Shown: positions 18,880-27,929, counted from the stretch's first letter. The stretch is 64,000 bases of DNA from Desulfobacteraceae bacterium (GCA_030613055.1 JAUWMR010000010.1:30206-94205); one strand, 5' to 3'. Notes: a model not told the origin generated them from the letters alone. Made by a program: numbers and translations.

Positions 18880-20300
18880 AAAAGCTGGTTTTTTTGATAC
18901 ACGCATTTGTTCTTTTTGGTTTTTTTCCGGCGATGGCTGACGAATATTTTCAGGTCGGCGGTCTTATTGACCTAAGGACAACCTACAGTGACGGGAAGCT
19001 TGATCTGGACTCCATTGTTCTGCTTGCAAGAACGAGAGGTTTTGAAGTTGTTTTTATTAACGATCATGATCGGCTGGCCATGGAATATGGTATCTTCCCG
19101 TTAAGAAACATACTTAAAAAAAGAGTGGAATTAAACTCAATCAACAAAGGCGGAGCAGAAAGATTTCTGGATGGTATCCGGAAAATACAGGATAAATATC
19201 CGGATATAATCATTATTCCGGGCTCTGAAACAGCCCCTTATTATTACTGGTCAGGCTCGTATTTCAAGGACAATCTCACGGCTCATAACCATGAAAGGCG
19301 CATTTTGTCCGTAGGGTTAGAAAGGCCCGAGGACTATATGGATCTCCCCATGCTGCACAATGGTTTTTGCACTCGCTATGTAAAGAATTTTTTGCCGATG
19401 TTGTTAGTGTTCCTGATCACATTTGTTCTTGGGCTTTTGCTTTTAGGACAAAAAGGATTTTTCAGGATATGCGGGATTCTCATTTCCAGCGCTTCTTTCC
19501 TGTTAATGATAAATACAAACCCCTTTCGGAGTTCACCGTTTGATCAGTATCATGGTGACCAGGGAATAGCACCTTACCAGTTGCTTATTGATTACGTGGA
19601 ATCCATAGGCGGGCTGACGTTCTGGAATTATCCTGAGACGAAATCAGGTATCAGAAGAATGGGGTCTGTTTTTGTAAATACACCTCCGTATCCAGAGGTT
19701 CTGGAGCAATCCAGGGATTATACCGGATTTGCCGCACTGTATGGGGATAATATAACGGTAACTGACCCAGGTAATATATGGGACAGTGTTTTATTGGAAT
19801 ATTGTGAAGGGCGAAGAAGTAGACCGGCATGGGGAATTTCAACGGCCGATTTTCATGATGATACCGAGAGCGCGGGGAGATTGGGAGATTTTCCCACTAT
19901 GTTTTTTGTCCGGGAAAAAACAAAGCGTGAGATTCTTTTTGCCATGAGAGAAGGAAAAATGTATGCTTATCAGGGCAAATACCCCCAACAAATAATCCTT
20001 GATGAGTTTTATATTTTCTCAGCCGGATCTGAAGCCAGGGCGATTTCAGGCGATGAAATTGTATTAAGGAAAAACCCCAAGATTCATATTTCTCTTTCTT
20101 CAAAAGGACATGCTCAAAACCGTGTGGAGATACGGTTGATAAGATTAGGCAAGCTGATCAAATCCTTCAGCGGTTTCTTACCAATGGAAATTGACTTTGA
20201 AGATAAATACTCCAAGCCAGGCCAGAAGATATATTACAGGATTGATGTAAGAGGATACGGAAAACTGGTTTCTAATCCCATCTTTGTAATCTTTCGCTAA
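18870..20300 (+). CDS. PHP-domain-like exported/membrane protein with altered metal site
   Basis: 476 residues. A hydrophobic N-terminus (about 5-22, ending AMADEY) looks like a signal peptide or anchor, and a pair of hydrophobic helices lies at about 175-213. The core resembles PHP phosphoesterases: GGLIDLRTTYSDGKLDLD corresponds to the usual DLHxHTxxSDG strand but lacks both histidines; FINDHDR, PGSET and STADFHDD match later metal-ligand motifs. So the fold is probable but the first metal site is degraded. It is joined to the upstream GT4 gene by a 10-base overlap. The role in polysaccharide export is unknown. Confidence 0.6.
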   Translation: MCLKKLVFLIHAFVLFGFFPAMADEYFQVGGLIDLRTTYSDGKLDLDSIVLLARTRGFEVVFINDHDRLAMEYGIFPLRNILKKRVELNSINKGGAERFLDGIRKIQDKYPDIIIIPGSETAPYYYWSGSYFKDNLTAHNHERRILSVGLERPEDYMDLPMLHNGFCTRYVKNFLPMLLVFLITFVLGLLLLGQKGFFRICGILISSASFLLMINTNPFRSSPFDQYHGDQGIAPYQLLIDYVESIGGLTFWNYPETKSGIRRMGSVFVNTPPYPEVLEQSRDYTGFAALYGDNITVTDPGNIWDSVLLEYCEGRRSRPAWGISTADFHDDTESAGRLGDFPTMFFVREKTKREILFAMREGKMYAYQGKYPQQIILDEFYIFSAGSEARAISGDEIVLRKNPKIHISLSSKGHAQNRVEIRLIRLGKLIKSFSGFLPMEIDFEDKYSKPGQKIYYRIDVRGYGKLVSNPIFVIFR

Positions 20301-20375
20301 ACTGGATTATTTTTTCTAATTTTATCTTGACCGGATTGCGAATTTTCGGGCAAAGCCGGAGAAAGGAGGGAAAAA

Positions 20376-20711
20376 ATGAAAAAGGATGAAATGGGTGATA
20401 TTTTTTTAAGGCATCTTATCATGGCAATCCCTTGGGGCATCATCTTTCTTGTGGTGCTTTTTATCGCATCAATATGTATAAAGCAGCAAGTGAAAGAGGG
20501 GATACAATATACAGTCCGGACGGCTGTTTATGAGACCGCCAATCTTGCCTTTAATCCTCGCGTAATTGATGGTGTCAAGCAGAATGTCAAGGAGGGCATT
20601 GAATTTATAGCGAAGACTGCCCAAAATGAGCTGAAAAAACTCATTAGTGATCCACAGATCAAACAGGATGTTAAAGAAGCCTTGGAATACGGGGGACAGA
20701 AGCTTCAGTAG
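20376..20711 (+). CDS. Small single-pass membrane protein, unknown function
   Basis: 111 residues, not recognised. One membrane helix (about 14-36, IPWGIIFLVVLFIASICI) is followed by about 70 residues of charged, amphipathic helix with an internal repeat (VIDGVKQNVKEGIEF versus PQIKQDVKEALEY). A strong ribosome binding site (AAAGGAGGG) supports the start. It lies between the PHP-like gene and wbqC on the same strand, with short gaps, so it is probably part of the polysaccharide operon. Confidence 0.7.
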   Translation: MKKDEMGDIFLRHLIMAIPWGIIFLVVLFIASICIKQQVKEGIQYTVRTAVYETANLAFNPRVIDGVKQNVKEGIEFIAKTAQNELKKLISDPQIKQDVKEALEYGGQKLQ

Positions 20712-20742
20712 TGGCATTATGTGTGAGCTGAGCAGGTAAAAA

Positions 20743-21429
20743 ATGATGGTAGTGGCCGTGCATCAACCCCAGTATTTGCCATGGCTGGGTTACTTTGATA
20801 AGATTGACAGGGCGGATATCTTTGTCCTGCTGGATAATGTGCAGTTTAAGAAAAATGAATGGCAGAATAGAAATAAGATCAAGACGGCCCAGGGGTGGCA
20901 ATGGCTTACAGTTCCTGTAAGGTATAAGCACCCGCAGTTGATATATGAAGTAGAGATCAATAATGCTGTAAGATGGCAGCATAAGCAGAGACAGTCTCTT
21001 CTGTCTAATTACAAAAAGGCGATCTACTATGACTACCTGCTTGATTTTCTTGAGGAGATTTTATCCCGCACATGGCAGGGGATCTCCCAGTTAAATATTG
21101 ATGTTGTTAAAAGGCTGGTCGATCTTTTAGGAATAGATACGCCCCTGTATGTCGCCTCACAGATCGGCGAGTTTTCCAGGGACCCGGATGAGAGGCTTGT
21201 TGCCATAATCCGGTATTTCGGAGCAGATACATATCTGGCAGGCAGTGGTGGGAGGCAGTATATGGATCTGGATAAATACAGGGAAAATGGCATAGAGGTC
21301 ATATTCCAGAACTATGAACACCCTGTATATGATCAGCTTTATGGTAAATTTGAGCCATACATGTCGGTCATTGATCTGATCTTTAATCATGGCCATCGTA
21401 GTCTAAATATCCTTCGGGGGAACGAATGA
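20743..21429 (+). CDS. WbqC-like family protein
   Basis: 228 residues, whole-length match to the WbqC pattern: HQPQYLPWLGYFDKIDRAD near the N-terminus and NVQFKKNEWQNRNKI shortly after, with TYLAGSGGRQYMDLDKY later. Proteins of this family occur in O-antigen clusters and are thought to transfer acyl or amino-acid-like groups to amino sugars; the reaction is not proven for most members. The stop overlaps the start of the PIG-L deacetylase gene by ATGA, suggesting that deacetylation and re-decoration of an amino sugar are linked. Confidence 0.9.
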   Translation: MMVVAVHQPQYLPWLGYFDKIDRADIFVLLDNVQFKKNEWQNRNKIKTAQGWQWLTVPVRYKHPQLIYEVEINNAVRWQHKQRQSLLSNYKKAIYYDYLLDFLEEILSRTWQGISQLNIDVVKRLVDLLGIDTPLYVASQIGEFSRDPDERLVAIIRYFGADTYLAGSGGRQYMDLDKYRENGIEVIFQNYEHPVYDQLYGKFEPYMSVIDLIFNHGHRSLNILRGNE

Positions 21430-22046
21430 ATATACTCGCCATAGGGCCGCATCCCGATGACATTGAAATAGGTTGTGCAGGCACATTGATCAAATATGCA
21501 CAACAGGGTCATAATGTTTTTCTCCTGCTTGTCACAAGGGGTGAAAAAGGTGGTAACGCTGAACTTAGATATAAAGAGCAACTGAAATCAGCAGAAATTA
21601 TTGGTGCGAAAGAGATTTTTTGGGGTGGTTTTAAGGATACTGAATTGCTTGATAAGGGAAATGAGATTATTCATAAAGTTGAACAGCATATTGACTCGAT
21701 CAGACCTGACTTTATTTTTGTTAATTTTTATGACGATACGCATCAGGATCACCGCACCGTGAATCGTTCCGTTCTTTCCGCAGCGAGGCACATAAAAAAT
21801 GTGATGTTTTATGAGGTTCCGACCAGCAATAATTTTACGCCAAATGTGTTTGTGGATATAGACGCCGTTTTTGATAAAAAATTAGATGCATTAAAGGCGC
21901 ATGTTTCGCAAATAACCAAGACAAATATAGAGGGTCTTTCAATTATTGATATTGCCACGGCTTCCGCCCACTTCAGGGGTGTGCAGGGGAGGGTCGCCCT
22001 GGCCGAGGGATTTGTTTCTGAGAGGCTGTTCATTAATATTGATTGA
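21426..22046 (+). CDS. PIG-L/LmbE family deacetylase
   Basis: 206-residue zinc-dependent N-acetylglucosaminyl deacetylase family protein. The metal-binding GPHPDDIEIGCAGTL motif is at residues 7-21, RGEKGG follows, and a second His-containing motif is DDTHQDHRTV (about 104-113). It probably removes an acetyl group from an amino sugar before further decoration by the coupled WbqC-like or the downstream aminotransferase product. Length is normal for the family. It overlaps wbqC by 4 bases. Confidence 0.9.
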   Translation: MNILAIGPHPDDIEIGCAGTLIKYAQQGHNVFLLLVTRGEKGGNAELRYKEQLKSAEIIGAKEIFWGGFKDTELLDKGNEIIHKVEQHIDSIRPDFIFVNFYDDTHQDHRTVNRSVLSAARHIKNVMFYEVPTSNNFTPNVFVDIDAVFDKKLDALKAHVSQITKTNIEGLSIIDIATASAHFRGVQGRVALAEGFVSERLFINID

Positions 22047-22053
22047 ATGAAAG

Positions 22054-22084
22054 AGTGCCTAAAATTTAGCTCACTTTAGGCACT
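22054..22084. repeat. Hairpin AGTGCCTAAA...TTTAGGCACT
   Basis: A perfect 10-bp stem between the deacetylase and aminotransferase genes. The same word (GTGCCTAAAGT) recurs in the gene-free stretch near 51950, so it is a dispersed repeat and not a proven terminator. Confidence 0.5.
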
Positions 22085-22109
22085 TTAGTTCACTCAAATC
22101 AGGTAAGAA

Positions 22110-23150
22110 ATGATTACACACTCAAAGGTAGTTCTCGACGAAGATGATATTATTGGTGTAGAAGGAGTCTTGCGATCGGGCCTGTTAGCCCAGGGAAAGA
22201 ACGTCTCATCCCTTGAGGATGAATTTGCCTCTTTCATAGGCGTAAATCATGCGGTTGCCGTCAGTTCGGGCACGGCTGCGCTTCATCTCTCACTCCTTGC
22301 CCTTGGGATTGCCAATGGTTCAGAAGTTATCGTGCCGAGCTTTGTATGTACAGCACTCTTAAATGCTGTTTATTATTTAAAAGCAACGCCCATTGTGGTG
22401 GACATTGATCCAGGCACCTACAATATCAGCGCCGATCAAGTAAAAAGGGCCGTCAGTGCGAAGACCGGGGCAATAATTGTGCCGCATATGTTCGGTCTGC
22501 CGGCAGATATGGATGGAATTCTTTCCCTCGGGGTTCCTGTAATAGAAGACTGCGCGCAGTCAGTCGGGGCAAAATACAATGAGAAATATACAGGAAGTCT
22601 TGGCATTATGTCCGTTTTTTCCCTTTATGCCACAAAGATGCTCTGTGCCGGGGAAGGAGGACTTGTACTATCCAACGATATCGAGGTGATTGAACGCGTA
22701 AGAGATCTCAGAGACTATGATGAAAGAGAAAGTTATGCCGTCAGGCATAATTATAAGCTAACCGATATGCAGGCCGCTTTGGGCAGGAGCCAGCTTGCGA
22801 AACTACCCCAATTTATCCGGAAAAGGCAAAAGATTGCCGGAATTTACAATAACGGCCTGTCGGGAGGAGTCCCTCGCATTCCGATGTCTGCTGAAGGAAA
22901 AGAACATATTTATTATCGCTATGTAATACCTGTTGATGACCCAATTGCTTTAATAAAAGGCATGATGAAAAAAGGGATAGAGTGCAGGAGACCGGTATTC
23001 AAGCCCCTGCATAAGTATTTAAACCTGAGTGGGTATACAAGAACGGAGCAGGCGTGGTCAATGGCCGTATCCATCCCTATATATCCCTCCCTCACACAAA
23101 GTGATGCCCATGAAATCGTGGGTGCGATAAGAGCGGTTTTAAAAATTTAA
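22110..23150 (+). CDS. DegT/DnrJ/EryC1/StrS family sugar aminotransferase
   Basis: 346-residue PLP-dependent aminotransferase of nucleotide-sugar pathways. Visible are AVSSGTAALHLSLLALGI (cofactor phosphate site, about 50-67), the VIEDCAQSVGAKY strand with the PLP-binding Asp, and FSLYATKMLCAGEGG with the Schiff-base Lys (about 170-180); YNYKLTD-type RHNYKLTDMQAALG follows. It would make an amino sugar from a keto sugar nucleotide. The start ATG at 22110 follows AGGTAAGAA. The substrate cannot be assigned. Confidence 0.9.
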   Translation: MITHSKVVLDEDDIIGVEGVLRSGLLAQGKNVSSLEDEFASFIGVNHAVAVSSGTAALHLSLLALGIANGSEVIVPSFVCTALLNAVYYLKATPIVVDIDPGTYNISADQVKRAVSAKTGAIIVPHMFGLPADMDGILSLGVPVIEDCAQSVGAKYNEKYTGSLGIMSVFSLYATKMLCAGEGGLVLSNDIEVIERVRDLRDYDERESYAVRHNYKLTDMQAALGRSQLAKLPQFIRKRQKIAGIYNNGLSGGVPRIPMSAEGKEHIYYRYVIPVDDPIALIKGMMKKGIECRRPVFKPLHKYLNLSGYTRTEQAWSMAVSIPIYPSLTQSDAHEIVGAIRAVLKI

Positions 23151-23381
23151 GACAATATTTGTGACTACTAACGTAGTCAGGCTGAAGGTGTTTAGACTGA
23201 AGGTAGAAGGTATCAGGACTGAGGTGAAAGGACTGAGGACTGAAAAAAAAGCTTAGCCCCCGCCTGTCGGAGTGAAGCGTAGATCCCGCTATCGGGGCAG
23301 GACGGCGGGCAGCCTTCAGCCTAAATAACCTGTGTAGTTACATGTTTTTTATAAAAGCTATATAAACCGGAGCCATAAGAG
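23151..23381. repeat. Gene-free spacer with degenerate tandem and inverted repeats
   Basis: Contains several imperfect copies of GACTGAAGGT/GGACTGAGG, an inverted pair (CAGGCTGAAGG and CCTTCAGCCTA), and a hairpin GCCTGTCGGAG...ATCCCGCTATCGGGGC that recurs inverted near 60290-60345. The tail GCCTAAATAACCTG is also found near 63285. No open frame of interest. Confidence 0.5.
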
Positions 23382-24536
23382 ATGTTGGGCCATAAGAACA
23401 TATTCGGTCTTAGAATCTTCAACCTGCCTGCGATTATCCTTTTTCTCTTTCTCAACATTCCTTTCATACGTTCCTATTTTCTGTATTATGGCCTGAGATG
23501 GATCTATATCTTCCTTTTTTCCTTTTGCCTTTCCTTTATTTTAACGCCCGTAATAAGGCGTATTGCCATCAGGCTTGGCATTCTTGATATTCCAGATAAA
23601 AGAAAAATACACGGGAGCAGCACTCCTCTGTTAGGAGGCCTGGTTATTATGATCTCCCTTTCTGCCTCGTTGACTGCCAATATGGTTCTTGAGAGGGAGA
23701 TGGTCGTCCTGTTATTAGGGGGATTAGTGCTGGGCTTTGTTGGGCTTCTTGATGACTGGAAAGGCCTTTCGGCAAGGCTGAAGCTTTTCATCCAGGTTGC
23801 TGTTGTACTGATTCTCATCTACAATGGAATCATATTGGACCTGCTTCCACCCAGGACCACATGGGGATATATATGCAATCTTATCCTGACCGTTATCTGG
23901 ATTGTAGGAATAACCAATGCTATGAATTTTTTTGACGGGATGGATGGACTGGCTACCGGGTTGAGCGCTGTCATCGCTGTATTTATTGGAATCGCCTCAT
24001 TTCAGACCTCCCAGCATGTTATGGGGTGGATTGCCATTGCCGTCCTGGGAAGTTGTCTTGGATTCTTCCCTTTCAATTTCAAACTGAGATCTCCGGCAGC
24101 AATCTTTCTGGGGGACGCAGGGAGCACGTTCCTCGGTTTTGTTTTAGCCGCATTGGCAATACAGGGGTACTGGTCTGATAACAGTCGCATAGTGTCCTTT
24201 GCCATGCCCACACTGATATTCTGGATACTTATATTTGATATGGTCTATATAACCATGGAAAGAGTAATTACCGGCAAGGTAAAGACCGTAGGGGAATGGA
24301 TTCGCTATGTTGGCACAGATCATTTGCATCACCGGCTTGCCCATGTTCTTGGAGGACAGAAGAGGAGCGTGCTTTTTATCTACTTTCTCAGTTCATGCCT
24401 GGGTATAAGTGCCATTGTACTCAGGTACGCAAGGACTATTGACGCAATTTTGTTGATTATTCAGGCATTAATTATTGTGGTTCTCCTTACCATTCTTGAA
24501 AGACGTGGGCATGGGCTGTCTGAAATCGAAAAATAA
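23382..24536 (+). CDS. MraY/WecA-family undecaprenyl-phosphate glycosyl-1-phosphate transferase
   Basis: 384-residue polytopic enzyme that starts repeat-unit synthesis by moving a HexNAc-1-phosphate to undecaprenyl phosphate. Motifs are clear: RKIHGSSTPLLGG, the first acidic motif GLLDDWKG, NAMNFFDGMDGLATG, the cytosolic FLGDAGSTFLGF, and HLHHRL near the C-terminus. About eleven helices are visible. The HLHHRL motif and context favour a WecA-like role over MraY. It closes the polysaccharide locus on the right. Confidence 0.9.
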   Translation: MLGHKNIFGLRIFNLPAIILFLFLNIPFIRSYFLYYGLRWIYIFLFSFCLSFILTPVIRRIAIRLGILDIPDKRKIHGSSTPLLGGLVIMISLSASLTANMVLEREMVVLLLGGLVLGFVGLLDDWKGLSARLKLFIQVAVVLILIYNGIILDLLPPRTTWGYICNLILTVIWIVGITNAMNFFDGMDGLATGLSAVIAVFIGIASFQTSQHVMGWIAIAVLGSCLGFFPFNFKLRSPAAIFLGDAGSTFLGFVLAALAIQGYWSDNSRIVSFAMPTLIFWILIFDMVYITMERVITGKVKTVGEWIRYVGTDHLHHRLAHVLGGQKRSVLFIYFLSSCLGISAIVLRYARTIDAILLIIQALIIVVLLTILERRGHGLSEIEK

Positions 24537-24607
24537 CCCGGGGGTTTTGGAGAGTTTTTAGGGAGGCTATCCCTGACTTATACCCGAGGTGTTGTGTTTA
24601 CCCTGAT

Positions 24608-25720
24608 ATGGCTATGGAAATCATGAAAACGCCAATGTCCGTGGATTTGTCGATAACGAATGAATGTAACCTGCGGTGTAAATACTGCAGTCATTTTACG
24701 AGTGCGGGCGATGTGGGCCAGGATCTATCCAGGGATGAATGGCTCAAGTTCTTTGAAGAATTGAACCGTTGCGCGGTCATGTGGGTGACGCTTCAGGGAG
24801 GTGAAGCCTTTTGCCGGGAGGATCTTAAAGAACTTATAGAAGGAATTGTTCGCAACCGGATGCGGTTTGATATCCTGAGTAACGGTACCTTGATCACGGA
24901 CGAGACAGCGGCTTTTCTCGCTTCAACCGGGCGCTGTGACGGAGTGCAAGTCTCTATTGACGGTTCAATACCCATGACCCACGATGCCTTTAGGGGAAAA
25001 GGGAATTTCCTCAAGGCGGTTCAGGGTATCGAACGTCTCCAAAGATACGATGTCCCTGTGTCAGTGAGGGTAACCATTCACAGAAAAAATGTCAGGGAGC
25101 TTGATGAAATTGCAAAATTCCTGCTTGAAGATATCGGCCTTTCAAATTTTTCTACCAATGCGGCTTCTTACATGGGACTTTGCCGGCAGAACGCCGACAT
25201 GGTCCAGCTCACTACCGAAGAACGATCCATTGCCATGGAATCCCTCCTGGGGCTTGATAAAAAATACAACGGACGCATTAGCGCTGATGCCGGTCCGCTG
25301 GCTGAAGCGAGAACCTTCCTCGAGATGGAAGACGCGCGCCGACAAGGCATAAAGCGTATACCTGGCAGAGGCTATCTAACGGCCTGCAGTGGACCGATGA
25401 AGACAATTGCCGTTCGTGCCGACGGCATCATGGTCCCCTGTATTCAACTGAGCCACATAGACTTGGGGCGGATTAATCAGGACGATCTTAAAGATATCTG
25501 GCAGAATCATTTGGAACTGAAGAGGCTACGGGATCGGCACAGTATACCGTTGAGCGATTTTGAATTTTGTCGGGGCTGCGATTATATCAACTATTGTACA
25601 GGGAACTGTCCTGCCCTGGCGTATTTGATTACAGGTGATGAAAATCATCCAAGCCCCGATGCATGTTTCAAGCGATTTCTCGAAGATGGGGGGAGACTTC
25701 CGGATGAGGACTTATTGTAA
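24608..25720 (+). CDS. Radical SAM/SPASM peptide maturase (ScmE-like)
   Basis: 370-residue PqqE-like enzyme. The [4Fe-4S] SAM-cleaving motif is CNLRCKYC (C20, C24, C27); GGEAF follows, and the C-terminal SPASM domain has CSGPMK, VPCIQL and CRGCDYINYC with a further NCPA, enough cysteines for two auxiliary clusters. It therefore probably modifies side chains of a ribosomal peptide. Its stop overlaps the next gene (TAATG). It faces a - strand operon carrying a second such enzyme, PqqD and a Cys-repeat peptide; together they resemble the SynChlorMet cassette as I recall it. Confidence 0.85.
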   Translation: MAMEIMKTPMSVDLSITNECNLRCKYCSHFTSAGDVGQDLSRDEWLKFFEELNRCAVMWVTLQGGEAFCREDLKELIEGIVRNRMRFDILSNGTLITDETAAFLASTGRCDGVQVSIDGSIPMTHDAFRGKGNFLKAVQGIERLQRYDVPVSVRVTIHRKNVRELDEIAKFLLEDIGLSNFSTNAASYMGLCRQNADMVQLTTEERSIAMESLLGLDKKYNGRISADAGPLAEARTFLEMEDARRQGIKRIPGRGYLTACSGPMKTIAVRADGIMVPCIQLSHIDLGRINQDDLKDIWQNHLELKRLRDRHSIPLSDFEFCRGCDYINYCTGNCPALAYLITGDENHPSPDACFKRFLEDGGRLPDEDLL

Positions 25721-26895
25721 TGGTACGCTGGCGTGATATAAATCAGTTTATCCGGTGTATATCAAGGGCTCACCTTACGCATATTGAAAGAGATTATGTC
25801 TTTCGTTTTATCAAAAAGGATGTTCCCTGGGATAACCTTGTTGCTTTGGCAAATATGCAAGACGTCGACGGATTTATTTATTATCATTTGAGAGATTTAG
25901 GCCTCCTTAATTTTCTCCCCAAATCCGCCTTAAGGAACCTGAAGAATAGTTACTCCCGGACCCAGAAACGCACGTTTTCCATCCTAAGTGAAGCGAAAGC
26001 CCTTTCTCTCCAGTTTGAGCAGGCCCGGATTCCGGTTGTTGCCCTCCAGGGCTTACCGCTTATAAACACGGTTTACGCTGAGCCGGGTCTCAGGCAACTG
26101 GGGGATATCGATTTGATGGTCAAACCGGGCAACAAACAGAGGTTCGAGGAATTGCTATATCAAGTGGGATACACGGCGCCGTATCCCTTTTATCCGGACC
26201 TGCTTTATAAAAATGACATTTTAATTGACATCCATACCCACGTCCTCAACCTGGAGAGAGTCCGGAGCAGGCGATACCTGTTTCCCGAGGACCTCACCCC
26301 AATGTGGGAAAAGGCCACACCCATGTTTAATAGACATAACGGTCTTTTGATATTAGACCCATATGATAATTTCGTGGCCCTGGCCGCCCACGCGCTGAAG
26401 CACAGCTATTCTCGTCTGATATGGCTTGCAGATCTCCACGAGTGCTTACTGAAATGTGCCAACAATACCAAAGGATGGAAGGAGATGGTAGAGCGCGCAC
26501 GATTCTGGCGCCAGGAAAGAGTGGTCCTTTATTCTCTTGTTCTGGTGGAAAAGATTTTTTGTCTGGATGTACCCTCCTGGGTAAAGCATCAGCTGGGGAT
26601 AAACAGGCTGGGCATGTTGGAAAGACATCTCATTCGCCTGAAACTTAGAGGCTTTTCCTCATCCATTCTATGTCACGTCTTATGGCTTATAAATATCAAG
26701 AGGGCAGGGGACAAGCTGAAGTTCATTAAAGAAACCGTCTTTCCCGCAGGAGATATCATGGCCCAGATATTCGGGCAGAGACCTCAGCATATTAAAGGGG
26801 CGGTTTACGCCAAACGGCTGGGAAAAGCTGTTATCATAATGTGTGAGGATTTATATAAGGCCTTGCGTTTTTCTTTCAGGCCAAACGGAAATTAA
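25720..26895 (+). CDS. NTP_transf_5-like putative nucleotidyltransferase
   Basis: 391 residues, resembling the uncharacterised nucleotidyltransferase family (NTP_transf_5) that is often found beside PqqD and radical SAM peptide genes. The signature VVALQGLPLINTVYAEPGLR followed by LGDIDLMVK (about 104-134) contains the paired acidic residues of the nucleotidyltransferase fold, and DILIDIHTHVLN supplies the third. It begins in the stop codon of the radical SAM gene, so the two are coupled. A role in nucleotidylating or tailoring the peptide is possible but unproven. Confidence 0.75.
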   Translation: MVRWRDINQFIRCISRAHLTHIERDYVFRFIKKDVPWDNLVALANMQDVDGFIYYHLRDLGLLNFLPKSALRNLKNSYSRTQKRTFSILSEAKALSLQFEQARIPVVALQGLPLINTVYAEPGLRQLGDIDLMVKPGNKQRFEELLYQVGYTAPYPFYPDLLYKNDILIDIHTHVLNLERVRSRRYLFPEDLTPMWEKATPMFNRHNGLLILDPYDNFVALAAHALKHSYSRLIWLADLHECLLKCANNTKGWKEMVERARFWRQERVVLYSLVLVEKIFCLDVPSWVKHQLGINRLGMLERHLIRLKLRGFSSSILCHVLWLINIKRAGDKLKFIKETVFPAGDIMAQIFGQRPQHIKGAVYAKRLGKAVIIMCEDLYKALRFSFRPNGN

Positions 26896-26899
26896 TTAC

Positions 26900-27427
26900 T
26901 TATACCATACACTCTCCGATTGAAAATTTATTTAAAACAAGCTTTGCTTTTTCCAGGTATTTTGAAACCAGTGTCATATCAAGTTCTTTTCTTAGTTTGT
27001 CACAGAAATATTGAATGCATAAATAGCTTCTACAATCAACGGGTAGGACGCAGCCGTCTTTCCAAAAAGGGCATAAATTCTTTTCCACATTGTCATAATA
27101 AGGCTCGGGCAAGACAGTATCACACCTTATCAACAGGTAATCGACAATACTAAACCCGCCCACAGTTCCCGCTACATAGATTGATAGTTCTGGAGAAGAT
27201 AAATGACAACAGTTTATATTACACGTTGGACAATTTCTCTTAATAGAAGGCAGGATTATTTTTTGAATATTCGATAAGATTTGTTTGTATTTTCCGGAAA
27301 GGCTCTTCAGGTATTTTATTCCATTGTCACTCAGAGTCCGATAGAACTTCTCATATAATTCAAATTCTTTGATAGCTTTTGTAAAATCCGACGTTATCCT
27401 ATTCTTTTGGTTATCTGTCTCAATCAT
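26900..27427 (-). CDS. Cys-rich YkgJ-like protein, possible metal/Fe-S binder
   Basis: 175 residues. An N-terminal helical part is followed by CPTCNINCC (about 67-75), and then CPFWKDGCVLPVDCRSYLC (about 119-137), a spacing like that of YkgJ-type zinc or iron-cluster proteins (CxxCxxCC ... CRxY). The match is by pattern only. It converges with the NTP_transf_5 gene (4 bases between stops) and lies between it and the Cys-repeat peptide, so it may belong to the peptide locus. AT-rich. The start is the ATG at 27427; no good ribosome binding site. Confidence 0.6.
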   Translation of the reverse strand: MIETDNQKNRITSDFTKAIKEFELYEKFYRTLSDNGIKYLKSLSGKYKQILSNIQKIILPSIKRNCPTCNINCCHLSSPELSIYVAGTVGGFSIVDYLLIRCDTVLPEPYYDNVEKNLCPFWKDGCVLPVDCRSYLCIQYFCDKLRKELDMTLVSKYLEKAKLVLNKFSIGECMV

Positions 27428-27537
27428 TTTCGAGTATCAATAGTTGAAAGTGATACATACGGCAGGGTTCATCAAATAGTATGTATTCCAGGCAATCGAT
27501 TACCGATCAAGAATGTATTATAGATAGCGGATGCTTA

Positions 27538-27915
27538 TTAGCTTGGGGAACCACCCGCATTACAGCTGTTACCCGCCGTACCACCGGCATGGCAGTTGTT
27601 ACTTGCCATTCCACCTGTTTGACAATTTCCCCCTTGCGCCATTTGCCCGCTTTGGCATTTATCTCCCGCCGAAGCCCCTGTGTTGCACTGACCACCTATT
27701 GCCATTTGCCCGCTTTGGCATTTACTGCCCGCCGAAATTCCCGTTCTGCATTGGTTTCCCGTTGCTGATATGCCAGTTTTGCATTGGGAACCGCTGGGGC
27801 TCCCACCCGGCTTGCATGGGGCGGCAGCATAGGCAACCCCTCCTCCAAGGTCAAACAACCGGGGGGGGTCATAGGGAATTCGGGTCGCACTATCATTGTC
27901 CTTTGATCCTGACAT
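27538..27915 (-). CDS. Candidate RiPP precursor peptide with nine Cys repeats
   Basis: 125 residues from an ATG with GGAGG five bases upstream. A short leader contains RIPYDPPRLFDLGGG, of the YxPPRLxxLG style seen in PqqD-dependent substrates, then AYAAAP. The rest is nine repeats of C-x-[PTSA]-G followed by small residues (C34, 45, 56, 66, 77, 87, 98, 108, 118), spaced 10 or 11 residues apart. Six of them pair into three successive 21-residue units that are also visible as a 63-base DNA repeat. Almost no bulky residues are present in the core. It lies last in an operon with HprK-like, radical SAM and PqqD genes. Confidence 0.75.
   Translation of the reverse strand: MSGSKDNDSATRIPYDPPRLFDLGGGVAYAAAPCKPGGSPSGSQCKTGISATGNQCRTGISAGSKCQSGQMAIGGQCNTGASAGDKCQSGQMAQGGNCQTGGMASNNCHAGGTAGNSCNAGGSPS
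27638..27763. repeat. 63-bp tandem repeat inside the precursor gene
   Basis: The segment starting GCCATTTGCCCGCTTTGGCA at 27638 recurs at 27701, 63 bases on, with only three mismatches over 36 bases. The period equals 21 codons, keeping the Cys repeats in frame, so the core probably grows by in-frame duplication. Confidence 0.8.
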
Positions 27916-27929
27916 TTCATCCTCCAATA

